In this document: positions 45,501-57,518 of the stretch, in pieces
Numbering within the stretch: position 1 is the first letter of the stretch
Layout: each line of letters opens with the position of its first letter
NCBI GenBank assembly: GCA_029255685.2
Contig: CM055316.2
Coordinates: 77,498,861 to 77,562,860 of the forward strand
Direction of reading: 5' to 3'
From: Silene conica
Taxonomy: Eukaryota; Streptophyta; Magnoliopsida; Caryophyllales; Caryophyllaceae
Length of the DNA: 64,000 nucleotides
The notes under the pieces: generated by a model
The model's input: the letters and a program-made list of their open reading frames with translations, nothing else
Told to the model about the DNA's origin: nothing
The model's database searches: none
Position numbers and translations under genes: made by a program

Positions 45501-48500
45501 ATGATTTAGTTAAATTATATATGTGTTCAACAATTGATCATGGATTCTGATCTCGATCACGATTAATTTTTGATGAACTTAATCACGATTGATTAAATTA
45601 TTTCAGGGTAAATTGATTAGATAAATTATTTAAGAACAAATGAAACAATGAAAATTTCCCATTTAATTTAAATGAAACAATTAAAAAACTAATAAAATTA
45701 CAATTTAATTTATTAGTGAAATTAATTAAGTAAAATAAATAATGTGTAAAACAATTAAGTAAAATAAATAATGTGTAAAATAATAGAAATTCCATAAATT
45801 AATTAAATACATATAGTTAACTACATATGCTAATTTACTAACATAACCCTAATCTAACTACAATAAATTAACTTGAGTTTGACACGTGTCATAATGTGAT
45901 TGATTGTGTATATCCATACACATTGTGTATGTGTAGCCTTTTTGGTGGATAAAAGTAGCCCAGTAACAATAATTACATCGGGTGTAATGAAAGTAACAAT
46001 AGTAATAACGAATATAATAAAAGTAACGATCCTAAGAACAAAATAAGGGATATATGAAAAATTAGCTAGTAATCAGTTTAATTAAAATATTAATAGTAGG
46101 AGTAGTGAATTTATCTCATAATTTATTTCGTTGTAATATTAAGATATACCCGGTCTCATAGAAAAATATATTAATGATAAATTTATGAGTTATGCAACTT
46201 TAAAATAATTTTAATTAATGAAAATATATTTTAATGCTAAATAGAGGTAGTCTGGGCGAAGCCGGGCACCCATACTCGTATAGTAATATATTATGTAACT
46301 CCAATTTTTCAATTTTTTATCAAATACATTTAACTAGATGAGCATTATATTGATTTTATAATGGGTACATTGAATATAAGTTAGAAGTATATTTGAAAAT
46401 TATTATAGGTACATATTAATTTAAGTCAAAATTTAGTTGTCATATATATAACAAAAGAGATATTAGAATTACAACAAAATACTTGTGTCATAGTGGTATA
46501 GCAAGTGTACATCATTCAAGAGGTCATGAGATCAAGCCTTATTAACGCCAACCACCACTGACCAATCACTGTCGGTGGTGACCGCCTTTGACTTTGACTA
46601 TAATTTAAAACCGTAAAATTAATTAACTAATATTAGTTTCGCCTTTGACTTAGACTATAATTTAAAACCGTAAAATTAATTAACTAATATTAGTTTCCTA
46701 AATTACCCTTGACCACCAATAAGTTTAAAATTGGAATGTTGATGGAGGGAACCCAAAATATGTAAGTAAATTACAATAATATCCCGGGTGTCGCTCAATT
46801 AGAGTAACACCCGGTGTCGCTATATCATTATTCGTCTATAATAGGTGTCTTGGTGTCATGTTGATAAAAATTTAAATAAATATTACCTTCATATTTTCAT
46901 ATTTGACGTCTTTCTTTTTCGAGATAAATATATATTTGACTATGATTTTACAGAAATATATAAGTCGGTAAATTATATAATTATATAAAGAAATTCGGTT
47001 ACAACAAGCGATCTTACAACAACATATAATTTTTTTTATGAAAGAGATAAATATTTTTTCGCAATTTCAAAATATTTAGTAATTAAAATATCTTTTAATT
47101 TGGGAAATACGTTAATTTTTTTTTTGTAAAAGTACTCCTATTAATTATATTGATTTTTTTTGGATGATTCAACCTAACAAGAGATTCTTGTCAATCAGAA
47201 AGTACTTTTATTCAAATCAATAAATATTTTACTCGTAGACGGAATTGAATACATTATCATTTTGACCAGTAATAAATACCGGTTCCACAAAATTTTGTAC
47301 CAACAAAAATGTGTTTGTATGTTAGTTAAATTCAGCGCTATATTATCTCGAATCCTGGCTCCGCCCCGGTCATAGTCTCATAGAGTATAATTGGCGATGT
47401 AATCATGTAGTTATAGATAATGAACTGGATTAATTCTATTCCGGAAAATATATTATACTATGTGAGACGGTTTTATCGAAGAAATGGTTTTCCATTCAAT
47501 ATTCAGAGGATACACCCATGGTTGATGAAGGACTTCGAGGAAGAAACACCATTAAGTTATTGTTTCATCGAAAAACCAAAAAAGACGCACGAATATGTAG
47601 CAATGCACTTAGTTTCAAGGGATCATTATTTGCTAAAAAGTTTAGAAAAACAAGGGTATCCCACTTCAATGGATCAAAGCAGCACGGCGGTTCTCGACAA
47701 CACGGGCGCAAGCATCTTATATTGCGCAATGCGTCAAGGCTTCTCACTTTTGGCCGAGCGAATTCTCACTTCCGGTCATCCTTACAGTTTGAGCAGCACC
47801 GATGGTGATAACCCTCTCCACCATGCTTCCAAGTCCAACGGTATGACATCATTCCAAACCTGGCACAATTACTAGCTTGTACGAGTTTCTTCGGTTTTTT
47901 TTGGTTGAAGTTCATAAACATTTAATCAAACATCGCAAAATGACACTATGAATAGGAGTATCCTCTCCGTTTATTCGTGGTTCACCGAATTGCATATTTA
48001 ATTTGGTTTGTCACGGTTCGGTTTGACAAAATATCGAACCTAAACCGCACCGTTTCTAATGGTTATAAACGGTTCAGTTAACGACTTTAAGCGTTATTTG
48101 CGGTTTGTTACCAATTAACCTATAATCGTGTTAAATATACTCTTCTTTAGTTTTCGTGAATTTTATCTAATAGTTTAATTAAATTTTATTATATATTTAT
48201 ATATAGTCAACAATGAAGTTAATTAGTGAAACTTTAATACTCCATCGAGTCACAGTGTTGGTTACTATTTTCCTTTTGATGCGAGCTTAGTGATGGTTTA
48301 AAATCATTTTTCCTTATTTTTTGTGCAAAAAGTAAAAGGAAACAACAATGTGACTCGGAGACAGTATTAATTAATTTGACAATTTTTGAATTTGAAAATA
48401 CTAAGAAAATTAAGGGAAAGAACAATTTTTCATATAATATTTTAGTTTTTTCGTTTACTTTTTTGTGAAACAGTTCGGTTCGGTTCATTATGTGCAAATT

Positions 48501-49998
48501 AACCCCGTATTTTTAGCAATTGATGCAATTTGGCCTCATTTAATTAACTTACCTGATTTCTCTGTTTTCTTATTTAATTTTTTTCATTTTATAAGAAAAT
48601 TTTAGTTAATTGACCAATCTACCCCTGCACATATTCTCTCACTTGAAACTCCAACACCACTACGTGAACGGTGAACCATCACCACCACGTGACACCCTCT
48701 TCTACCCACGACACAGAAACAACCCATTTTCACTGGCGACCCGTGCGATGTAGACCTAAGGCACTTGTCATCCAACGCTGATGACACAACTTAGCCAGTT
48801 TAGTAGTAGCAAGGGCGGTCGGAGGTGGAGTGTGTCAAACTTGCTGTGGTGGTTGATGGTGGATTTGAGATAATCTATTGCTTGTGGTGGTTATAGGTGG
48901 TGAAGATCTTGGTGTGGTGGTACAATGGTGGTGGTATGGTAGGTGATAAAACGAAGGGTAGATTTGAGTTTTCACAAATTAATAATCATTTTAATTCAGT
49001 TTTTATGTTTTAAATTATAAAAGTTTAATAATATAACTGAATTGCACCAAATGATGAAATTACGGGGTTAATTTGCACGTATTGAAAGTTGAGGGGATAA
49101 TTTGCACATCATAGTAGACGTATGAGGCTTATTTGTCACTTCCCTGAAAGACGGATAAATGATGGATAAAAGTACTCTCTCTATTGTGAAAAATATATGA
49201 GAAGAGTTAAAGGTGGAGATGGAGATAGATATAGAAAATGAAGGTAGACCCTTACTTTTGAGACAATATCCTTAAGTTCATTTTTTAACCGTCTTTTTAC
49301 AACTCTATTATGCAGAGGAAGTAAGCAGGTTACTTCTTGAAAAGCATCCTGAACTAATTGGGAAAAAAAATGGTAATGGTTACACAGTGCTCGACATAGC
49401 TGTTGAAAATAATGCTGCTTGGTTGGTTCAACTGATGCTTTTAGAGAAAAACGGCACTTCTGGAAACTGCGCACAGCCTTGGAATAAAGCATGCAGGAGA
49501 CTGATTTGGCATGACACAAACTCATGTTATGATACTCCTCTCCACATTACAGCAAGAAAGGGCTACATTGACATTGCAAAACTCCTAGTACTTGGTTACG
49601 AGTCTGCTATTCGAGATGAAGCTGATGATGGGTGGGATGTTTCAGACGCTCAAACTGCGACTAATAACTTTTTTTATTGCCCTATGAACATTGTGAATTC
49701 CAACCACCGCATGCCAGTATTTGAAGCCATACAAAACAAGCATGATGATCTTGGAGTCTACTTGCTATCCGTAACGGTTTTTGAAGTGGGGTATCTCCGG
49801 GAAGTTGAAGGGTATACTTGCAGCATGGCTGAACAAAATGGTTGTACAAAATCGAGAAGATTGCTATTAGAAATATTGGTACGTATTCATTTAGAAAATT
49901 TATTATATTGGGGGCCACAGCTTAGCGAGGAACTTCATCCCAGTGTCCTCAAGATCTTCCACCATTTTACTTCTGGAAATGCAGGTTTGAGACTCTAA
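42582..49998 (+). CDS. Second ankyrin-repeat gene, exons 1-3 only; PGG end missing
   Basis: Exons 42582-42923 (342 nt), 47507-47840 (334 nt) and 49316-49984 (669 nt) correspond one to one with exons 1-3 of the gene at 28217: same phases, exon 2 identical in length, and the same motifs (TPLHYAANDGN, SYCFIEKPKKTHEYVAMHLV, SRLLLEKHPEL). The GTTTG donor at 49985 is kept. The first exon lacks the ten-residue N-terminal lead of gene 1. No exon resembling the seven-unit array or the PGG domain follows in the next 14 kb. If intron 3 is not spliced the frame stops at 49998, giving a 452-residue ankyrin-only protein. Otherwise the gene is truncated or its last intron exceeds the window. Intron 1 is 4.6 kb and made mostly of transposons. 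Confidence 0.75.
42993..43250. mobile_element. Stowaway MITE in intron 1 of ankyrin gene 2
   Basis: Inverted ends CTCCCTCTATTCTTTTTATATCA and TGATATAAAAAGAATGGAGGGAG, the right one followed by TA. The left TA is degenerate (TC). 258 bp, non-coding. Confidence 0.75.
43352..46833. mobile_element. Long-TIR MULE-type element, 3.5 kb, in intron 1 of ankyrin gene 2
   Basis: Ends GCGACACCGGGTGTTAC and its inverse at 46809-46825, within about 30 terminal bases that align without gaps. Similarity of the two arms continues inward for about 330 bp: GGCTTGATCACTTAACCTC at about 43648 against the inverse of GAGGTCATGAGATCAAGCC at about 46520. The flanks carry a 9-bp repeat, GTCTGTAAT / GTCTATAAT (43343-43351, 46834-46842), with one mismatch. 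No transposase frame is found. Each arm contains a tRNA-like pair of boxes. The middle (44283 onward) holds CCGAACCG-type hAT-like debris and unassigned AT-rich DNA. Confidence 0.75.
46584..46697. repeat. 57-bp tandem duplication in the long-TIR element
   Basis: GCCTTTGACTT through AATATTAGTTTC occurs twice in tandem with one visible difference. Confidence 0.85.
47841..49315. other. Intron 2 of ankyrin gene 2
   Basis: Contains CGGTTCGGTTTG-type degenerate sequence (about 47980-48490), a GGTGGTGG-rich low-complexity block (48790-48960) and no exon that would join in phase. Confidence 0.5.
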
Positions 49999-51182
49999 TT
50001 GCGTTATTAAGTTACGAATCTTACATTTTCTATCTAAAAGTTTCATATTAAGCTAATTACCCCTTTTAAATTGCACTTTTTTAATTAAACTTACTTTGTT
50101 ATATGTTTGTTTTTGTAAATTACTCGAATAATTTGACCTTAGGACAAAAGTTGATACCAAGCTAGTTATCCGGTGAAAAAAATACCTTCGAAGAAATTAC
50201 TTTCTTCATCTCTTCATTCTTTTCCTTATCTCCCAAAACCACCCTTCTGCCTCCAACCACCGCACAACCTCACTACCGCATCACCGTCACGGCGGTGTCG
50301 CCCTAGTGACCTCCCTCTCATTACCTAATGTACGACAATGCCTCATCACATGCACCACTAGCCCACCATCCTCATCTAAATTTGCCAACAACAAGCAACA
50401 CCTCGTTCCCTTACCCACCTAACACACCAACAGCTATCCTAATTGGCTCCACTGTACATCGATATAAATTCAATAGGCTAGGTCTGCAAAAAAAATGACC
50501 ACCTAACACACCAACAACTATCAAGGCTAGGTCTGTAAAAAAACGACCACAAATTCAAAAGGCTAATATCTTTGGCGACGTTGTGGCAAAAAGTTAAATG
50601 CATGTAACAAGATTAAAAGGCGAGGCATTAGGATGAAAAGCAAAGTCTTTACCATTGAACCACATAATATTTATTGTACTTGTAATGGAAGATCACTTAT
50701 TTATGTACCATTCAACAATATTTGGGGTAACAAAAATCCGTTTTTTAAGTCATTATTTTAAATAAAATTTTGGATAGTGGTCGTCATCCCTTACTACTAT
50801 GTGGGTTCGCCCGTGCTTATGAGGAAGGAGAACGGCGAGTGGTGGGGTGTTAGATAGGAAGGATGGGTGGCGGATAGTGGGATAGTTGGGGAGATAAAGA
50901 AGGAAGATTGGTGACTTTAAGTTTCAGGGACATTTCCGTCAAGAATTTAGAAAACTTGAGAGTAAATTAGAAAAGAGACTAAAATACTCACCAAACTTGA
51001 AAAACGGTAGCAATTTTTTTTACCTCTTGTTAACTTAAAATAGTAAGTTTAGAAAAGTGCAACATAAAACCTCTTTTTTCATATGACGAGTGTTATGGAT
51101 TAACTGTTAGATACTTCTTATTATTAGGATCAGTGTATAGGGTACATAGTAACATACTGATAGCAAAAGTCATTAGTCATAG
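49999..51182. other. Intergenic, no ankyrin exon 4 or 5
   Basis: Searched by eye in all frames for TPLH and PGG motifs; none seen. CCACC-rich low-complexity sequence at 50200-50460. About 50470-50570 holds two copies of CTAGGTCTG(C/T)AAAAAAA with nearby repeats. Confidence 0.5.
50575..50814. mobile_element. TIR element of the GGGGCGAACCCAC family
   Basis: The right end CTACTATGTGGGTTCGCCCGTG is the inverse of the left end at 26681. The subterminal CAATATTTGGGGTAACAAAAAT also matches that copy. On the minus strand a tRNA-like GTGGTTCAATGGTAAAGAC lies at about 50650. The left end is uncertain. Confidence 0.5.
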
Positions 51183-51185
51183 TTA

Positions 51186-51480
51186 GGGGTCGTTTGGTTA
51201 CCCATTAAGTTACGCATGAACTTTAATTCATATGAATTGCAAAATGGATAGGTTATTTGGTTACTCCAACTCACATGAATTACAACTTCTCATGAATTCC
51301 AATTTCTCCATAATGGAGGAAGCTGCTTACCTAAGTCCCCATAGGTAAGTGTGAATGCTTACATGAATTACAATGCCTACATGTAACCAAACAACATTTT
51401 CTAATTCACATGGATTGGAAAATCATGTGATATGAAACTTCCTAGGTATTGGAAGTTCCCGTACATAACCAAAAGACTCC
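51186..51480. mobile_element. Tourist-type (PIF/Harbinger) MITE
   Basis: 295 bp with terminal inverted repeats GGGGTCGTTTGGTTAC and, inverted, GGAGTCTTTTGGTTAT, flanked by TTA on both sides (51183-51185, 51481-51483). TTA is the target of this superfamily. Its ends differ from those of the complete Harbinger element at 54838, so that element is not its obvious source of transposase. Confidence 0.85.
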
Positions 51481-51639
51481 TTAAAAGTAAAACCATGGAC
51501 GAGAATTGTGGCCAAAACTGAACCGAGCCCATTCGAATTGAATGAGACAATTCGATCCAAACCCACCTTTTAACAAACCATAACGCAACTAGATGAGACT
51601 TTTTTCAAGCGACGTGATAGTCTCCACCTTTTACAAAAC

Positions 51640-54311
51640 ACTGTTATTTATAAATAATGATTTATTTACTATTTTTCTACTAGAATTAGGAGATAATTAA
51701 TTTTTTACAATTTTTTTTATTAGAATTAGAAAATTATAAAATAGTTGTTTAAGTAATAATTTATTTATACTTTTCCTATAAAAATTAGAAAATAATAAAT
51801 TATTTACAACTTTTCTATTAGATTTAGAAAAAAAAATAGCTGATTATTTAAAATTTTTCTATTAGATTTAGAACATTATTACTCTTTAATATTTGTATAC
51901 TTACTATTTAAGGTTATTAACTTTACTCAACGTTTTTATTAGAAATGAAATCGGAAATGAATTAGAAAATAATTGATTATTTACAATTTTCCTAATAGAC
52001 TTTAAACAATGTTCCTTAATAAGGTTATTAACATTATTCAGCGTTTCTATTAAAAATGAAAATGGGAAAGCAGAAGAAAGAAATAACTCAGTTTGTCTTC
52101 GTCTTAACATTAAAATGAGTCAAAAATAGTCACACGGGGATATAAGAGAAATAAGACAAATCTATTACTTTTTCTTACACGTTATGTCCTTATATTTTTC
52201 ATATTACTTAGCTCTTTCAAACTTAAAATAAATATCTTCGTCTTAATTAAAAATGTGTGGAACTAAGAAATAAAATTAGTTAAATATTTAAATCTAAACA
52301 AATTTCTACCTAAAAGGAACATTTGCGATCAATTACACATTTCGACCGAATAGAGAGCAATACTACTATTTTTGGTACAAGAGTAGCACTATTGTTCAAC
52401 TGAATGTTATACACTTTCGTACTTAATTATGCGAAAGAAGTGCGATAATTTCTTTAATTAAGTAAAAAAGAAATAAAGAAATGTCAAATATATTATATTT
52501 CAGAGAAATCCCAAAAATGTCAAATTTGATTTAATTAGTATAAATATAAATATTAAATAGCACAATGATGATGTAGATAGGTGAAGTGGAATAATTGTGT
52601 GGATGACATTTATTTTAAATGGGTATTGAAAGATTTTTCATGAACAACAAAATATTTATTCCTACATATTTTCACCTTATTCTTTAATAATGGGACATTG
52701 TGTTATAGAATGACATTTATTTTACGGGGGTGGGGGTAGATAGATTTTGAGGGAGGGGGTGAGTGTCTCCATGGGTAGGGTTATTCTCCGACGCTAAAGA
52801 GTATTATTTGAGTAATATAAGCAAATTGGTCAGGGTTGTTCAAGAATACAGTTGGTGTGAGTTGTACAAGAAATTTTCTATAGGTTAAGGTTGTTCAGGG
52901 ATACAGTTGTTATGTTAAGTAAATTGGGTAGTTATGTGAGAAGGGTATGGCGAATACCTAAATGGTGTGCAAAAAAAGATATGTATGTAGTACAAAATGA
53001 TTAGAACAACTGAGAAATTAGGTAGACAAATTTTATTTCAAAATTCTATTTTGTTATAATAACAGAGGCATACATGTTATGAAAATAGGTTAAAAATTTG
53101 TAAAGTCACATCTAGTTATACTCAATTTTGATTGTTATAAGGTGGGGTTTGATTTTATATTGGATGTATCTATTGTTTCGAGGGGTGGGGGTAAATAGGT
53201 TTTGAGAGGGGAGGTGAGTGTCTTGGGGTAAGGTTACTCCACGACGTTGAAGAGTGTGATTTAAGTAGTGCAAGTAAATGTCAGTAGGTTAGGGTGGAGT
53301 TTTCAGGAATACATTTTACAATTGATTTTAATGGTTAAGTTGGTTAAGTGGGTGCGAAGGGTACTCTATAGGTAGGATTACTCTTTGACGTTTACGAGTG
53401 TGATTTAGGAGATAGAAAAATATATTCATATGTGGGGCTGAGTTGTCTAGGGATATGAATATGGTTAAGGTTGATTCTGATGGGTTTGTTTGGTTAGTCG
53501 AGTGAAAATGGTTAAATATGGACAAAAGTGGATAACGTGACATATTGATTGGAGAAGGTCAACAAATACATTTTATTTGAAAATGTGTATCATATGAGAA
53601 AAGAAGCGACAAATATATATATTTATAGGTTTAAAACGTTTAAAATATCATGTGTATAAACTCTATTTTGTGTATTTGTTAGACACAAAACTAAACAAAC
53701 AAATGTTATACTCTCTTCAATACGATGGAATGTTCCCTTGGGCCGGGGAATAATTTTTAATGTGGAATGACTTTATGGAGTTTTTTGTGAGAGTATTATT
53801 GGAAATATTTAGGGATGCGTATAAAAAGATGTCGTAATGTGGAGTTGCAGTTGCAAATTTGCAATGATATCATTGTAGATACAAGAAATAGAAGAATAAT
53901 GTATTTTTGTCAATTATTTTACCAAGTATGAAAGGAAAACATTAGATTAAATTGTAAAAAAATAGAATGTGAGAACATTGAATAAGAATTAACGAAGTAT
54001 ATGTCATGTCAGTATTATATCACTAACTTTTAATTGCGTTATTTTTTCAAGATGAAAATGATTGTAAATTTGTAACACACTTAACTCCATTATATCATTT
54101 CAGATATATTGTTTGGAACCCTTCATTCCTTCACAATTTCTCTCATACTCATTTGTTAACTAAATAATGAATTCTCTACTTCTTCTCGATAAAAGAATAG
54201 TATATCAAACATTTAATTTATAATTAGTGTTTTACAACGAAAAAGATAGTATAATACACTATAATTGCAACTTATTTTAATATCCTTGCAACGCACGGAC
54301 AAGAAAACTAG
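51640..54311 (+). mobile_element. Helitron fragment with 3' terminus
   Basis: The 3' end is CTAG at 54308-54311 followed by T, about 10 bp after a short hairpin (CCTTGC/GCACGG with one mismatch, 54284-54298). About 51640-52470 is homologous in inverse orientation to 2660-3520. The 5' TC end is not identified, so the left limit is where homology begins. No helicase is seen. Confidence 0.55.
52725..53475. repeat. Diverged direct repeats inside the Helitron fragment
   Basis: GGGGTGGGGGTAGATAG ... GAGGGGGTGAGTGTCT ... TTCTCCGACG recurs at about 53180 as GGGGTGGGGGTAAATAG ... GGTGAGTGTCT ... CTCCACGACG. A third weaker copy starts at about 53345 (GTGGGTGCGAAGG ... TCTTTGACG). Confidence 0.65.
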
Positions 54312-54515
54312 TGATCTACTATTTAAAAGCCCATATTCAAATCCACTTTTTGAAAACCCAAACCAAATCCAAACCTTGCCCATTATACCCGAACCCGATT
54401 GATATGTCTTGGTGGTCGATGAGCCATTCCGACTACACAACGACATGTTGTGGTGATCACTGATCATAATGTCGGCGACATGACTTGGATGGCTAGAGAC
54501 GATGACTGTTATCTG

Positions 54516-54755
54516 CATGGGCGAAACTACTAAGTAGCAAGAAAATTGGTTAAAAAGGCGGATTTTTGCTATCCCAGATATTGCGGAATAACAAATAAGT
54601 AAAGGTAATCTCATTAAATGATCAATAAACATCATTAGACTCAATGGAAAATGTTTCAAAATCCCACCTAGTGTTCATGGGTCCCACTATTTGTATATTT
54701 ATTTTTAAATTTTTTTTGCTACCCCATACCTTAAATCTTGGGTTCGCTCCTGGTA
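54516..54755. mobile_element. hAT-like MITE of the GGGCGAACCC family
   Basis: Ends CATGGGCGAAACTAC and, inverted, TACCAGGAGCGAACCC. Flanked by GTTATCTG and CTTATCTG, an 8-bp pair with one mismatch. About 240 bp, non-coding. It lies only 80 bp before the Harbinger element. Confidence 0.55.
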
Positions 54756-55132
54756 CTTATCTGGGGTTAGAAATGAAGGTAAGGTTTTGAGAATTAGGTC
54801 GGAAATGAATAAATGGCAGTGAAACTCATGTTTCTAAGAGCAACGACAACAATGGTTGTTCTTAAGCATGGTTCTTAATGAAGAACTATCCCAACACCAT
54901 TGTTCCATTGGGTTTGTAATAGGTTCTTATTTTTGAGTTTCTCTGCAAGAATGAGTTCTTACAAATAGGAAAAAAGTATGGTTGGGAAGAGATTGTTGTT
55001 CACACAATTATTAAAAAAAAGAAGAAGAGAGTGGGGTGTTTCACACACACAAAAAATTGGTTGCTCTTATGAAAACCATGTGGGCCATACCCACTAACTC
55101 TTGTTTTTAATTATTTTGATACAAATTTCTCA

Positions 55133-55580
55133 ACTCAACTTCAACCAACTCAACTCAACAACTCAACTCAACTCAACTCAACTCAATTTGTGTTTTTCTT
55201 TTTAAATTTATTAAAAAAAATTTAATATGTAATATTATTTATCTATAAATATCAAACCTTAGTTTCATAAAAAAAATACACAAATTTTACTTTCCAACTC
55301 AACTCAACTCAACTAAATTTGTTTTTTTTTTTCTTTTTAAATTTATTAAATTTTTTTTAATATGTTATAATATTTATCTATAAATATCAAACCTTAGTTT
55401 CATAAGAAAATGCACAAATTTCTACTTTCCAACTCAACTCAACTTAACCCAACTCAACTCAACTAAATTTGTTTTTTTTTTCTTTTTAAATTTAACATTT
55501 TTAATTTATTAATTTTTTTTAATATGTTATATTATTTATCTATAAATACCAAACCTTAGTTTCATAAAAAAATGCTCAAA
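55133..55580. repeat. AACTC microsatellite and threefold tandem repeat in the Harbinger 5' region
   Basis: CAACTCAACTCAACTC runs from about 55133 to 55185. A unit of roughly 130-160 bp (TTTAATATGT ... ATTTATCTATAAATA ... AAACCTTAGTTTCATAA ... CAACTCAACTC) then occurs three times up to about 55575. Confidence 0.8.
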
Positions 55581-55654
55581 TTTCTTCTTTCTTCTTTCTT
55601 CTTTCTTCTTTCCATCTTAAACATATTAAAAAGTCTTAACTTATTTTTCAAGTC

Positions 55655-56758
55655 ATGGATCCTAGTTGGAGAGGATCATTCACAAATATGTTAAATAACA
55701 CAAATCCTGAAAATCAAGAAAATTCCAATAATCCGCCAAATTTTCATGGTTATCCCTTCCCACCAATTTATAGTTACCAAAATATGCAACCACCGCAAAA
55801 TTCAAATCAACCGATGCCAATGTTCTACCCAGGATTTTATCCACATCCACCCGGATATGGTGTGACTGGCAATTTTAGTCATGGATCAAGTGTTGCAAAA
55901 ACAATGTGTACCGTCAATGTAGAAGAGAATATGTCGAGTAGTGAACAACAACTTGATTCGTCGGTTCCACCTTATTCTACTCAAGAAGGTTTGGATAATA
56001 TCAGCCTTAATGTTAATGTTGAGGGTTCAAAGAGAATACCATGGACAACTGATGAAGACAAGGCTCTAGCAGAAGCTTGGGTGACGATCTCAACTGATGC
56101 AAGCGTTGGAAATGATCAAAAAGGTGAAGCATTTTGGCGAAGGGTCACTGATTATTTCAACAAATACAACAAAGGTAAGACCAATAGAACTATTCCACAA
56201 CTAAAAGGTCGTTTCTTTAGGGCTCAATCGGATATTAATGAGTTTAACGAGATTTTTACTCGAATTAGTAATCAATATCTTAGTGGTTGGTCTGATGATC
56301 AAAAGAAACAAGCTGCACGTGAGGAGTGGAGAGTTTTAAACAAAGGGAAACATTTTCATTTTGAACACATGTGGGAGATTACTAAAGATCATGTAAAATG
56401 GAATAGCGCTCGAGATGAAGACAACTCAGAGAAATCAGCTGGTTCCAAGAGATCATCCTCTAATGCAGAGAATGAAGTTGAACAACGTCCTATGGGAAGT
56501 AAAGCAGCCAAAGCAAGGAAAAAAGGAAAAGCTAAAGAAAAACAGTATGGACATGACTCACTAGATGATGAGTTTGTCAAGTTTAACCTTTATCAACAAG
56601 AAAAATAAGCTATGTTAAAAGAAGTGAAAGAGCAACTCCAAAGTACTTCTATGGCTGAAGAACTTGCCATACTCAATACCGATACTAGTCGAATGACAGA
56701 GGATGCCAAGGCAGTTCACCAGCTAATGTGCAAAAAAATTAGAGCAAAGTACGAATAG
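55655..56758 (+). CDS. Harbinger ORF1: Myb/SANT-like DNA-binding protein, stop near the C-terminus
   Basis: The frame starts at ATG 55655 and reads 317 codons to TAA at 56606-56608. The same frame then stays open for 49 more codons (AMLKEVKEQLQ ... KKIRAKYE) to TAG at 56756-56758. That continuation looks like the normal coiled C-terminus of this protein family, so the TAA is probably a nonsense change. Residues about 1-100 are Asn/Pro/Tyr-rich. About 125-245 form the Myb/SANT-like domain (KRIPWTTDEDKALAEAW, TIPQLKGRFFRAQ). After that comes a Lys-rich segment with SKAAKARKKGKAKEK, a likely nuclear signal. Family knowledge: the ORF1 protein binds DNA and brings the transposase into the nucleus. 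Plant annotations often misname this family glutathione S-transferase T3-like. Confidence 0.88.
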
Positions 56759-56904
56759 TTTGTCTCTAAGTTTGATTAAGCTTAAGAAGGTTTAATTAAT
56801 AGTTACTTGTAACTCGTCGTATTAGTTTAAGTTTTAGTTGTATTAATGACGGAAGGTTCTTCTAGTAGTTTGCTTATGTTCTTCTATATGTTTAATAATA
56901 ATAT

Positions 56905-57430
56905 TTTTATTAAAGATTTCTGATAAAAATAAGATTTTAAGATTTTGGATTGGATAAAGATAAAAAATTAAGATAAGATTTCTAATAAAAGATAAGATTT
57001 CAAGATTTTCTGTCAAATAAAGATAACAATATCCTATAAAGTTAGATTCCCTATCATATAAAAATAAGAAAAATCGGCTAAGATTTTGGATTGGATAAAG
57101 TTAAAATTTTGAGATAAGATTTCTAATAAAAGATAAGATTTCAAGATTTTCTGTCAGATAAAGATAACAATATCCTATAAAATTAGATTCCCTATCATAT
57201 AAAAATAAGAAAAATCGGATAAGATTTTGGATTGGATAAAGTTAAAATTTTGAGATAAGATTTCTAATACAAAGATAAGATTTCAAGATTTTCTGTCAGA
57301 TAAAGATAACAATATCCTATAAAGTTAGATTTTCTATCATATAAAAATCAGAAAAATCGGATAAGATTTTGGATTGGATAAAGATAAAATTTTGAGATAA
57401 AATTTCTGATAAAAAAATACGATTTCTATA
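56905..57430. repeat. 141-bp minisatellite between the two Harbinger genes
   Basis: GATTTTGGATTGGATAAAG recurs at about 56941, 57083, 57223 and 57365, i.e. every 140-142 bp, with a shared interior (GATAACAATATCCTATAAA). About 3.6 copies, close to identical. Confidence 0.9.
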
Positions 57431-57518
57431 AATGAGTGTATGGGTAGTTTAATTTTATTCAAAACATACACGTAACTTTCATTACATAAACAAGTATTTT
57501 ATTTCCACAATATTTCAA

